Of a DNA stretch of 64,000 nucleotides, positions 43,053 to 51,011 are shown in pieces. Origin of the DNA: Dyadobacter sp. CY261. GTDB taxonomy: Bacteria > Bacteroidota > Bacteroidia > Cytophagales > Spirosomataceae. The DNA is taken from positions 18,653 through 82,652 of the forward strand of contig NZ_JAKCPW010000021.1 of NCBI RefSeq assembly GCF_021440085.1, read 5' to 3'. Position 1 is the stretch's first letter. The number at the start of each line of letters is the position of its first letter. Both the position numbers and the translations under genes were made by a program. Under the pieces are notes generated by a model. That model did not search any database. It worked only from the letters and a program-made list of their open reading frames with translations, and was not told the origin of the DNA.

Positions 43053-43904
43053 ATGAAGGTAAAAGCCGGATTTGAAGAGTACTACGTTAAAAACCTTAAT
43101 GAGTTCAATAGTATTATTCTGACCCTGGATGGTGATCAGAACGAGGTGTATTATCGAGGTGTGAATCAAGCGAAATTTAATTTAGCGCCGTCAATAGCTA
43201 GAAACTTGCCCAAGGACTTTTCGCTTCAGACAGAAATAACATTTTTAAATAATTTTAAGAGATCAAGTTTAAGCTATTATAATAATATTTACCGAGAGTA
43301 TACTGGTGATTTAGACTCAAACGATGCTGAAACCTTAGCAATAGCCCAACATTATGGATTGCTTACAAGACTATTAGATTGGACCACAAACCCGTTGGCT
43401 GCATTGTGGTTTGCCTGCACGCCTCCTGCCTTTATTAGTGATGATACGGATGAATATTGCGCAATTTGGATTCTGGTTGCTAACACTAAATTCAATGCAG
43501 ACGAGAATAAAAGGCGTCAGTTTTTTTTCTCGGAAGATGAGACAAATATGAAATTTAAAGATTTGACTGAAATAGGTGCGACTAAAATATTCTTTCCAAA
43601 TGTGGTAAGCCCTAGAATAAAAAATCAGTCCGGACTTTTCACTTTTCATCACTTTGATGCTAGGAAAGGGTATGTCCCTCTGAACGAAAATGAGCAGTTC
43701 TTTCCACATAAATTTGACCCCACAAGAAAAAAAGAAGACTCTTTCTGGGATATGTTTAAAATTATGATTAATAGAAGCACTTATGGTAAGGAAATAATGC
43801 GTGCACTACAGTTATATAATATCCATGATGAGACTATATATCCGAGCTTAGACAACCTATGTAAAAGATTAAATTACCAGCTTCGTGAAGGTAGATTAAG
43901 GTAG
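43053..43904 (+). CDS. FRG-domain protein
   Basis: The FRG domain is clear: YYRGVNQAKFNLAPSIAR (Y34-R35-G36), FKRSSLSYY, and the hallmark AIAQHYGLLTRLLDWTTNPLAALWFAC (about 95-121). The rest (to residue 283) is charged, with a helical end. FRG proteins are common in mobile and defence islands, and their enzymatic activity is not established. The gene is transcribed rightward and ends 16 bp before the convergent end of the four-gene operon at 43921. It may be an independent defence gene or a partner of that operon. Its upstream region is very AT-rich, with CAATATTATTGCAATATG-type symmetry near 42970-42990. Confidence 0.85.
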   Translation: MKVKAGFEEYYVKNLNEFNSIILTLDGDQNEVYYRGVNQAKFNLAPSIARNLPKDFSLQTEITFLNNFKRSSLSYYNNIYREYTGDLDSNDAETLAIAQHYGLLTRLLDWTTNPLAALWFACTPPAFISDDTDEYCAIWILVANTKFNADENKRRQFFFSEDETNMKFKDLTEIGATKIFFPNVVSPRIKNQSGLFTFHHFDARKGYVPLNENEQFFPHKFDPTRKKEDSFWDMFKIMINRSTYGKEIMRALQLYNIHDETIYPSLDNLCKRLNYQLREGRLR

Positions 43905-43920
43905 TTATTAGAAGAAAATA

Positions 43921-45582
43921 CTATTTCTTTGAAAGGTCTTTTAAAAATTCTCGATACAGCGAAAATGAAAATAGATATTCAAATTCAGATAGATCTAAAT
44001 GCTGAAAGCAATCGAAAACTATCTCTTCATTCAACAGATATCCAGTTGTAATAAAATAGTTTAAATCATCCGCAACTATTCTCAAATCATCATAAAAATC
44101 TAAGAAATCCCAATTGATCGCCGATACTTCAATTTTGTCGATACCATCAAAGAACTTTTTATTGTTTAAAAGGTTGTCTCGGAGCAATTTGTCGTTGGCG
44201 CTTTCAATCCCATCTGGATGTTCCATGACACACTTCAGAACACAAAATCCATCCCGAAGGAGGGATGAGCCATTGTCATTTTCAAGGCGTGGAAGGGCAT
44301 TAAGCAAAAAACTGTATAGCCTTTTGAAATTTGCCTCCAAAGTACTGAAGTTCTCAAATTTATGTCGGGATTCGCCCTCAATAGAATCTCCAAAATAGTG
44401 ATGATTTTTGAGGCATTGGAGATAGTCGTTATGCGATTGCAAATAGAGGCTATTCGCATGGTGATCTACGAGTTGCAAAAAGTCACTTATTTTACTATTA
44501 TCACGCCATAAATTAATTATTGCAACTTTTAGCGTTGTGTGCGCAATATATTGCCGTAATGATTTTATGAATTGATTTTCTGTATTTTCGATAGCTATTC
44601 GTAGATCTTCAATCGACTTAAAGTTCCCCTCTCGGAGAAAGTTAAATATGCTCTCTTTTGTGAAATCGAGATGGATCGTGTTTATGATTTTTTCGCTCTC
44701 TTCGTCGGGGGAGTCTTTACCAAGCTCACCAAAGATAAACGAAGAAAAACGTTCGCACAGTAGCTTTAAACTTTCTGGTAGATCGCTGGGTATTTCAGTT
44801 TTGTGAATGAGAAAAATCTTCGTTGCGCTGGTCCATTTCTTTTTGGGAGGGACTACAAATGTCAGAGAGCTCGAAAGCTTGCCGTCTTGCCTCTTAATTT
44901 CTTCGTGGCTTTGTTGCCCCCCTTTGACACTGAGTCCCAATTCTTCATTTGCTTTTTGACTTGATCCATTTACGTTCAGCGGCAGTAGTTTGAAAGTGAA
45001 GCCATATTCTTCATGGAGTAATTTTTGCACGAGGCTTCTAGCTTCTTCACCAGAATCGGAAGATACATGAAATGAGCGATAGCCTCTCGAAAGTAATAGA
45101 CTCACAAGCTTAGACAGATATGGTAGTCCACGATAGAAACGCGGATTGTTGTAATATCTCCTGCTAAATTCCCATATCCTTTCTACATTGATTTTATTTT
45201 CGAAAAAGATAAATCTGAAGAAAAAGTCTGAATGATGGCATGTGTCTTTGTAGATCGAGTAAAGCTGGGAGGTGTTTAGCTCATAGAAAGCGTCCGTAAA
45301 CACGTCATGCTTATCTGCGGAGCTAAAATGCAGTATAAAATCGTAACCGTCTCGGCTTGTCAGTTCCTGAAATAGTTTAGGGGAAATAGCATCCTTCCAA
45401 TCAAATGGCTGAAAATCTATCTCTATTAGGCTTCCAACAGTTTCGTAGGAATTCTTACAAATTTCATTTGCTAAAAAGGTGAAGATGTGGGTATTTACGT
45501 AAGTTGGGTGGAATATTAGTATTTTCTTCCCCTTTAATGAGGCTAACCAAGACTTCGCCGATACGTCATTTTTTAGATCCAT
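43921..45582 (-). CDS. Unknown 553-aa protein, last gene of the radical SAM/ABC operon
   Basis: I cannot assign a family. No signal peptide or membrane helix is visible, so it is probably cytoplasmic. The N-terminal 180 residues have a strand-helix alternation suggesting a Rossmann-like fold (KKILIFHPTYVNTHIFTFLANEIC, YDFILHFSSADKHDVF, YRSFHVSSDSGEEA). A charged, variable middle (about 200-270) is followed by a long helical C-terminal part (about 280-553) with His, Asp and Asn clusters such as LVDHHANSLYL and KNHHYFGDS. It starts 10 bp after the permease fusion. A role in using or making the transported compound is a guess from operon position. Confidence 0.75.
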   Translation of the reverse strand: MDLKNDVSAKSWLASLKGKKILIFHPTYVNTHIFTFLANEICKNSYETVGSLIEIDFQPFDWKDAISPKLFQELTSRDGYDFILHFSSADKHDVFTDAFYELNTSQLYSIYKDTCHHSDFFFRFIFFENKINVERIWEFSRRYYNNPRFYRGLPYLSKLVSLLLSRGYRSFHVSSDSGEEARSLVQKLLHEEYGFTFKLLPLNVNGSSQKANEELGLSVKGGQQSHEEIKRQDGKLSSSLTFVVPPKKKWTSATKIFLIHKTEIPSDLPESLKLLCERFSSFIFGELGKDSPDEESEKIINTIHLDFTKESIFNFLREGNFKSIEDLRIAIENTENQFIKSLRQYIAHTTLKVAIINLWRDNSKISDFLQLVDHHANSLYLQSHNDYLQCLKNHHYFGDSIEGESRHKFENFSTLEANFKRLYSFLLNALPRLENDNGSSLLRDGFCVLKCVMEHPDGIESANDKLLRDNLLNNKKFFDGIDKIEVSAINWDFLDFYDDLRIVADDLNYFITTGYLLNEEIVFDCFQHLDLSEFEYLFSFSLYREFLKDLSKK

Positions 45583-45591
45583 CTTTTTAGG

Positions 45592-47388
45592 TTATTTCAT
45601 CTGTATAAATTCCGGTTCAATAGGTGCTTTATTAATGATTTTATTCTTTAGAAGATAGCCGCTTACATTGGCAAAGATTTTTTTTGCGCTAAACGGTGCA
45701 CTATCAGATATAATTAGCTTTTCGGCCTCTGTAATATTCTTCGGGAATATTTCTTGGCTTATTGCTTTTTTATATGTATCAATTGTATATTTTGTAGAAG
45801 CGTTGGCGCTCAAATAAGGTAAAGTGGATATTCCAACACGTGCATTTACGTCAGTTGTAATGTAGTCAACAGACTCAAACCACATTTTTATGAGTTTCTC
45901 GATATCTTTCTTTCTTGTCTTTAACACGCTTTCCTTGCAAATAAAACCAGTTATATCCGCAAATCCGAGGGTCTCAAATGATAGGACGGCCTTTCCACCT
46001 AGTCTCTCTATTTCGTTTCTTTGAGTCAACCCAGCGGACGCAAAATCAATGCTGTGAGATTGAAGTGCCAAGATGCCGTCCGCCATAGGAGTATCTATTA
46101 TTTTTACTGAATCAATATCATAGTTAATCTTATTTGCAAGGCTATAAATAGCCATGTCAAACATCGAATTTTTTTGCGCTCCGATTGTATGAGCTAAAAA
46201 TTTTGCAACAAGTTTTTTGTCATTAACGGTATTAACGTTGAAAATTGGATAATCCTTATCCAATGAGGTAAATGCGCCTCCCGCAAAAACGTATGCGGGA
46301 TAAATGAACAATATAGGATCTTTTGAGTTTTGATTAATATGATTTGATTTAGTTATGTATTCGATGTAACTGGCAAATCCAACGTCGATGGTTTGACCTT
46401 GACTTCCAATCGAAGGAAGTATTTCCTCCCATGGTAAGGTTACTAGTTCAACGTTAAGGCCAAACTTTTCCTCCAATTTTAGATTTTTGATGTTTGTGAT
46501 CATCGCAAGATCTTGATACGGAGATATGCCGAGCTTTAATTCATTCCCGGTTGTTGAAGAACTGTCACCGCAAGAAGTTACTGTAAAGCAGCTTATGAAT
46601 AAAATAAGAAAACCGAATACATTCCGTTGTTTCCAGAAGGTGATATAGCCCCATAGAGTGCTTATGAGTTTGTCAAAAGAGGTGTTAATTAGCCCGAGAA
46701 GAATCATAGCCAGGAATATTACGTGCATAGAATATGTAGAGCGAGAAGTTTGTATTAGATAACCAAGTCCGATTTGCGCACCAAGCAATTCACTCACAAT
46801 CACGAGGCCCAATGCAGTGGACAATGAAAAACGGATCGTCGGTAGTAGTTCTTCGAAAACTCGTGGTAAGAGAAAACTTTTAATCATTGATTGTGGCTTT
46901 ATATTGTAGCTTTTGAACATGACCTGGTATTTTTCAGGGATAAAAGATAGAATCTGATAGGTAGAAATCGCGATGTTAAAGGCAATTCCGAGAAGTACCA
47001 TGGTGTATCTACCAATCTCAGAAAAACCAAACCACAGAATAAAGAATGGCACCGTTGCTATTGGGGGAATTGACCTCATAGCTTGAATTGTCGGATAGAG
47101 TATTTTACTTAGCGTATCAAATTTGTATATAAGTGTTCCGAGAAGGATGCCGATCAGTACACCAAGAGTAAAACCTATCGTGAGGCGTCCAATGGTATAG
47201 GAAGCGTGAATAGTAAGAGGCGGTTTGAAATCGCCGATGGAATTCACTACATCTTGAATTGAAGGCAGCATTCTATCCGAAACATCGAAGAAATTCTTTA
47301 AAGTATACCACGCCAAGAGCATCAGAAGATACCCCAGGATGGTAAGCACTGACGTTGGATTAGATGTTCTTTTTTTCAAGTTTTGCAT
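45592..47388 (-). CDS. ABC permease fused to lipoprotein-like substrate-binding domain
   Basis: Residues 1-255 are a NitT/TauT (SsuC-like) inner-membrane permease with about six helices, including the RSIPPIATVPFFILWFGFSE loop that contacts the ATPase. Residues 257-273 then form a further hydrophobic segment with lipobox VTSC (C273), exactly like a lipoprotein signal. From GNELKLGISPYQDLAM on (about 282-598) it is a periplasmic substrate-binding domain of the NMT1/SsuA type. The extra helix would correctly place the binding domain outside. One chain therefore supplies both channel and receptor, like OpuA-type transporters but in another family. It overlaps the ATPase gene by 29 bp. The substrate is unknown; relatives import sulfonates, nitrate, taurine or thiamine precursors. 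Confidence 0.85.
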   Translation of the reverse strand: MQNLKKRTSNPTSVLTILGYLLMLLAWYTLKNFFDVSDRMLPSIQDVVNSIGDFKPPLTIHASYTIGRLTIGFTLGVLIGILLGTLIYKFDTLSKILYPTIQAMRSIPPIATVPFFILWFGFSEIGRYTMVLLGIAFNIAISTYQILSFIPEKYQVMFKSYNIKPQSMIKSFLLPRVFEELLPTIRFSLSTALGLVIVSELLGAQIGLGYLIQTSRSTYSMHVIFLAMILLGLINTSFDKLISTLWGYITFWKQRNVFGFLILFISCFTVTSCGDSSSTTGNELKLGISPYQDLAMITNIKNLKLEEKFGLNVELVTLPWEEILPSIGSQGQTIDVGFASYIEYITKSNHINQNSKDPILFIYPAYVFAGGAFTSLDKDYPIFNVNTVNDKKLVAKFLAHTIGAQKNSMFDMAIYSLANKINYDIDSVKIIDTPMADGILALQSHSIDFASAGLTQRNEIERLGGKAVLSFETLGFADITGFICKESVLKTRKKDIEKLIKMWFESVDYITTDVNARVGISTLPYLSANASTKYTIDTYKKAISQEIFPKNITEAEKLIISDSAPFSAKKIFANVSGYLLKNKIINKAPIEPEFIQMK

Positions 47389-47980
47389 ATGGCATTACCC
47401 CGCTAAAGTGATATACCTCGTACTTTTGGTGCCTTAAAAGTTCAATGTCCGAATCATAGTGTGTCGTTAAAATTATTGTCTTAGTCTTCGGTAATAAATC
47501 TTTTGAAAAAAGGATCCTAGCAATAAGACTTCTACTGTGCTCATCCAGGTAATTAAATGGCTCGTCTAAATACAAGATTTCGGGTTCAAATAACATCGCT
47601 CTAAATAGCTCTATTATTCTTCTTTGCCCAAAAGACATTTCGTAGGCCTTCTTATCAAGAAAACCCTGCAACTCGGGGAATAGAATATGTGACTTTATTT
47701 CGTCTTTACTTTTGCCTGTTACTAGTGCAATATTGCTATACCCATTCAGCCATGGGAAAAGCGAGTCTTCTTGCAAGATTAAGCATGGTGTTTGCAGACT
47801 ATTAAGATCCATGGTGCCTAGCTCATGCCATAAATTACCCGACAATAACTTCAGTAAAGTGCTTTTACCACAGCCCGACCTCCCTTGAAACACGATGTAT
47901 TGGGCATTTGATGCAAAATTAAAATCCTTAAACACATGAATGTTGGGCTCATATGAAAATGTCAGACCATTAATTCGCAT
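47360..47980 (-). CDS. ABC transporter ATPase, NitT/TauT type
   Basis: This ATPase drives the adjacent transporter. Motifs read in order: Walker A GRSGCGKST (33-41), Q-loop region ILQED (68-72), a variant signature SFGQR (116-120, usually LSGGQ), Walker B ILYLDEP (135-141) and the H-loop TTHYD (about 174). At 206 aa it is shorter than most SsuB/TauB proteins, lacking part of the C-terminal region. Its start overlaps the radical SAM gene end by 11 bp and its end overlaps the permease fusion by 29 bp: a tightly coupled operon. It probably forms a complex with two fused permease-receptor chains. Confidence 0.9.
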   Translation of the reverse strand: MRINGLTFSYEPNIHVFKDFNFASNAQYIVFQGRSGCGKSTLLKLLSGNLWHELGTMDLNSLQTPCLILQEDSLFPWLNGYSNIALVTGKSKDEIKSHILFPELQGFLDKKAYEMSFGQRRIIELFRAMLFEPEILYLDEPFNYLDEHSRSLIARILFSKDLLPKTKTIILTTHYDSDIELLRHQKYEVYHFSGVMPYAKLEKKNI

Positions 47981-49013
47981 GAGCTATAAACGCACTTGGG
48001 TTGAAAGTTATATTTCTAAAATACTCGTCGATTTCAATTTTGCTAACATGATTGCCTGTTTCGCGATAGTAGCTCGGGTCCAGTGATTTATAGGGGCTCA
48101 ATAAATATCCGTCATAGGTTACTCTCAGAAAACCGTGTGAGAGAGGATCGTTTTCAATCAACTTGACTTTGCCTTCAAGACCTAGCGACAAGACAGTATT
48201 CTTTATCTCGTTCATTGAATTAAATCCTTCGTCATGAAAAAGCTTACTTTCTCCAAGAAGATGGTAAATATCTAATAGTATAAATGCATTTTCTGTATAC
48301 ATGAAGTCTGGATTAGATGCAAATTTTTCCAGTACAATTCTAATGGGTAGGCGTTCGACAGTATTTTCTCCGTCATTCTTAGTCTCAATGTAAGGTGAAA
48401 ACATGATTTTGTTAAAATTTGCATAATTCTTAACGTTTACCATATCTGAAATGTGTCTGGCTGTCGATAGGTTCACAACGTGAAGAGCATTGAACTGCAA
48501 ATGAGGGAGGTTTCGTGAAACCGCATGTATGTTTCCAATGACTTCTCCAAAATCGGCTTTTCTGTATAAATGGTAGGTTTCCTTCCCGCCATCAAAACTT
48601 ACGTCAATGTATGACAAGTCTGCGGCGGAAGATTGAGCAAGTTTGCTCAGTTTCAGTCCGTTTGTTATAAGACCTATCGTTTTACCGCGCTTGACATTTG
48701 CGGAAACTATCTTACCAACTATTTCCTGCGAGTGGGAATTAACTAATGGTTCCTTACCCACAATTACGAGATGTTTGAACGAGGTTTCTTCAACTGCATT
48801 CATCACCTGTTGGCTAATGTAATTAGACGACTTGGAGGGCTTATATTGCAAATAGCAATGTGGGCATGATAAGTTGCATAAATTATTGATAGTCAGTGTA
48901 ATGGTAGTGAGTTTCCGTGTTAGGTGAGGGGCAAAGTCAACTAATGCTGTTCCTGCGATAGCTCCGGCCATGAGTAATAGTTGGATAGGTTGGAAGATAC
49001 TCAAATAACGCAA
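47970..49013 (-). CDS. Radical SAM protein with a single Fe-S motif, first gene of operon
   Basis: The radical SAM motif is C46-x3-C50-x2-C53 (CNLSCPHCY), with a SAM-binding box GKEPL (87-91) where most members have GGEP. No further cysteines occur, so there is no SPASM or other auxiliary cluster. The remaining TIM-barrel strands can be followed (IGLITNG, SYIDVSFDGG, NALHVVN, IMFSPYIE). The N-terminus is hydrophobic (LLLMAGAIAGTALV). The start is uncertain: TTG 49013, a later TTG, or ATG 48971 (14 residues shorter). It leads an operon with ABC ATPase, permease-receptor fusion and the unknown 553-aa protein. It may modify a small molecule or peptide handled by the transporter; that is inferred. 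Confidence 0.83.
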   Translation of the reverse strand: MRYLSIFQPIQLLLMAGAIAGTALVDFAPHLTRKLTTITLTINNLCNLSCPHCYLQYKPSKSSNYISQQVMNAVEETSFKHLVIVGKEPLVNSHSQEIVGKIVSANVKRGKTIGLITNGLKLSKLAQSSAADLSYIDVSFDGGKETYHLYRKADFGEVIGNIHAVSRNLPHLQFNALHVVNLSTARHISDMVNVKNYANFNKIMFSPYIETKNDGENTVERLPIRIVLEKFASNPDFMYTENAFILLDIYHLLGESKLFHDEGFNSMNEIKNTVLSLGLEGKVKLIENDPLSHGFLRVTYDGYLLSPYKSLDPSYYRETGNHVSKIEIDEYFRNITFNPSAFIAHAN

Positions 49014-49062
49014 ATCTTGGACTAATTAGCCATCAAAAGGATAATATGTTTTTGACTGGTGA

Positions 49063-49128
49063 TTAGGGGCAGGAGCTAAGGCACGCTCCAGCAGTGAATG
49101 AGAGTAAAAATGTAATCGTAGGTGGCAT
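49063..49128 (-). CDS. Possible 21-aa peptide upstream of radical SAM gene
   Basis: A short frame upstream of the radical SAM gene encodes MPPTITFLLSFTAGACLSSC and ends in Pro. It has two cysteines and a hydrophobic centre. Its position just before a radical SAM gene would suit a precursor peptide, but there is no clear ribosome site and the length is within chance expectation. It might also be a regulatory leader peptide. Confidence 0.2.
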   Translation of the reverse strand: MPPTITFLLSFTAGACLSSCP

Positions 49129-49265
49129 GTAAAAGAGTATCAGAAGATAGCCCCTTACTCAGGCGTTGCTGCGCGAGATTTTAGTCTAATTATACGAGAT
49201 CTTTCACGAAGACAGGTTGATTTGCAGGTTGGTTGGTATAGGCTGTTGTACCTATGTTGTACCAA

Positions 49266-49303
49266 CAAAAAAAGCAGTTACAAACCTGAGTTTATAACTG
49301 CTT
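49266..49303 (-). terminator. Terminator after tRNA-Leu
   Basis: Read leftward: stem AAGCAGTTA / TAACTGCTT followed by a run of T. It lies 10 bp after the 3' end of the Leu tRNA and separates it from the accessory operon. Confidence 0.85.
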
Positions 49304-49312
49304 GAAATTCAG

Positions 49313-49398
49313 TACCGGGGACGGGAATCGAACCCGTACGGGCGTTTCGGCCCACAGGATTTTAAGTCCTGCGTGTCTACCAGTTCCACCACCCCGGC
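49313..49398 (-). tRNA. tRNA-Leu (anticodon TAA)
   Basis: The complete cloverleaf can be drawn: acceptor GCCGGGG pairing with CCCCGGT, D-arm, anticodon stem around CTTAAAA with TAA, a long class II variable arm (TGGGCCGAAACGCCC), and T-arm GTTCGATTC. CCA is not encoded. It is about 86 nt, as expected for leucine. It reads codons TTA and TTG. Confidence 0.95.
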
Positions 49399-49427
49399 AA
49401 AAGCCAGGTTTCCGGCACTAGTAAGAG

Positions 49428-49453
49428 AAAAAAAGCACCGTTTCCGGTGCTTT
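49428..49453 (-). terminator. Terminator after tRNA-Gly
   Basis: Read leftward: stem AAAGCACCG / CGGTGCTTT with a GAAA tetraloop and a following T-run. It separates the two tRNA genes. Confidence 0.8.
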
Positions 49454-49463
49454 CATGTCTCTG

Positions 49464-49536
49464 AGCGAAAGACGGGGTTCGAACCCGCGACCTCGACCTT
49501 GGCAAGGTCGCGCTCTACCAGCTGAGCTACTTTCGC
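49464..49536 (-). tRNA. tRNA-Gly (anticodon GCC)
   Basis: Complete 73-nt cloverleaf: acceptor GCGAAAG pairing with CTTTCGC, D-arm GCTCAGCTGGTAGAGC, anticodon stem GACCT with loop TGCCA (anticodon GCC), and T-arm GGTTCGAACCC. CCA is not encoded. Both tRNA genes are read leftward, each with its own terminator, and they mark the left edge of the core-like region. Confidence 0.96.
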
Positions 49537-49815
49537 ATATTTGCCTAACCGTTGTCGGTTATTGTGGTGCAAATGTAGGGAGACGGGATATTCAACGCAA
49601 GCTTTTGAGAAAAATATTTAACAAAAAAATCTCATAAAAACATTAACAAATTGTAAATCAATTGCTCGCGCCTGAAAATTTTTTTGATCGGAAAACGCAG
49701 AATGAAAGCATTGTGGGGCTTTTCCTTTTAAGGTATTTATCCCGGCGAAATCAATGAATGGCCTTTCTCTTTTACCGCCCGTCAGATTTCACCTTTCCAC
49801 TTCCTTTTTTGTTTA

Positions 49816-49823
49816 CCTTTGCC
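49816..49823 (+). promoter_or_regulatory. Candidate -7 promoter element for the terC-like gene
   Basis: TACCTTTG matches the TAnnTTTG consensus, about 90 bp before the start at 49914. The rest of 49537-49913 has no gene and no recognisable yybP-ykoY-type manganese riboswitch, although terC-like genes often have one. Confidence 0.5.
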
Positions 49824-49913
49824 TCCTTCAAATCGTATAGGCTGTGATTTACCGGAATGGCCCGGTTTTAGTGAGAGTCAGGCCTGCCTACTAACAACTT
49901 AATTTGCTTGTTC

Positions 49914-50987
49914 ATGTTTTCCAACGAAGTGCTGTTTTTTGGAGGTTTTATACTGGTAATCAGTGTAATGCTGCTTTTGGATTTGGGGGTTTTCAACAAA
50001 AAAGACCATGTGGTCAAGTTTGGAGAAGCAGCTGCCTGGACCGTCGCCTGGATTGCACTGGCACTGGCATTTTACCTGGTCATCAACACGCACGGGGATC
50101 TGGTACATGGGATGGACAACTACGGGGATCTGGAAGCGATTAAAAATAAATACGCACCACATCTTAAACTGATCCCCGGCGACTATCACGAAAGTCTGGA
50201 AATATATCGAAAGAACATGTCGCTGGAATTTATAACCGGCTATCTGCTCGAATATGCACTCTCGGTCGATAATATTTTCGTCATTATATTAATCTTCTCT
50301 TCATTCGGAGTAAGAGCCAAATATTTTAAGAAAGTGCTCTTTTGGGGTGTTTTGGGCGCAATTATCATGCGTTTTGTATTCATTTTCGTGGGCTCGGCTT
50401 TAATGCAGCGTTTTGAATGGATCATTTACCTGTTCGGCCTGTTGCTGGTGTACCAAGGCGGCAAGATTTTCTTCGAAGGGGGAGAAGAGGAAAAAATCGA
50501 TCCTGCAAAGCACCCGGTTGTCAGGTTCGCCTCCAAATACCTGCCCGTGTTTCCACGCTATGTACATGAGCACTTTTTTGTACTGAAAAAAGGCAAATGG
50601 CTCGTAACACCGCTTTTTGTGGTGGTGCTGATCGTCGAGTTCACCGACCTTATTTTCGCAGTCGATTCAGTGCCGGCGGTGTTCTCGGTTACGAAAGACC
50701 CTTACGTCGTTTTTTTCTCGAATATCTTCGCGATTATGGGGCTGCGGTCTATGTTCTTCTTCCTGAGCAACATTATGGGGCTTTTTCGCTTCCTCAAGTA
50801 CGGTTTGGGCGTTTTGTTGGTATTTATCGGTGGCAAGATGCTGGCGCACCATTATCTTGAATCCATTGGTTTCAAAACAATATATTCCCTGTACGTGATC
50901 CTGGGGATTTTGGCTGTAAGCATCTTGGCTTCGCTCGTTTTCCCCGAGAAAAAACTGGCAGAGAACGAGGTATTATCCAATAGTTGA
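49914..50987 (+). CDS. TerC/Alx family integral membrane protein
   Basis: A TerC-family inner-membrane protein with about nine hydrophobic helices. In studied relatives (Alx, MeeF/MeeY) these export manganese and help metal loading of exported proteins. Family signatures seen: LDLGVFNKKDHVVKFGEAAAWTVAW near the N-terminus; ALSVDNIFVIILIF and LIVEFTDLIFAVDSVPAVF, with the acidic residues in membrane helices; and the FSNIFAIMGLRSMFF block. The ATG at 49914 (MFSNEV) is preferred over the TTG two codons upstream. The product is about 357 aa. It is the first gene of the core-like segment; the helicase gene follows 24 bp later on the same strand, possibly cotranscribed. Confidence 0.92.
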   Translation: MFSNEVLFFGGFILVISVMLLLDLGVFNKKDHVVKFGEAAAWTVAWIALALAFYLVINTHGDLVHGMDNYGDLEAIKNKYAPHLKLIPGDYHESLEIYRKNMSLEFITGYLLEYALSVDNIFVIILIFSSFGVRAKYFKKVLFWGVLGAIIMRFVFIFVGSALMQRFEWIIYLFGLLLVYQGGKIFFEGGEEEKIDPAKHPVVRFASKYLPVFPRYVHEHFFVLKKGKWLVTPLFVVVLIVEFTDLIFAVDSVPAVFSVTKDPYVVFFSNIFAIMGLRSMFFFLSNIMGLFRFLKYGLGVLLVFIGGKMLAHHYLESIGFKTIYSLYVILGILAVSILASLVFPEKKLAENEVLSNS

Positions 50988-51011
50988 GTATTGGACGTCG
51001 TTTGAGTACCT

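Noticed and set aside
49313..49536. tRNA-Leu or tRNA-Gly as the island attachment site
   Set aside because: I looked for a second copy of the tRNA 3' ends near the integrase and across the island and saw none, so there is no support beyond the suggestive location.
49537..49913. yybP-ykoY manganese riboswitch before the TerC family gene
   Set aside because: Expected from the gene family, but I cannot find its conserved loops; only a TACCTTTG promoter element is visible.
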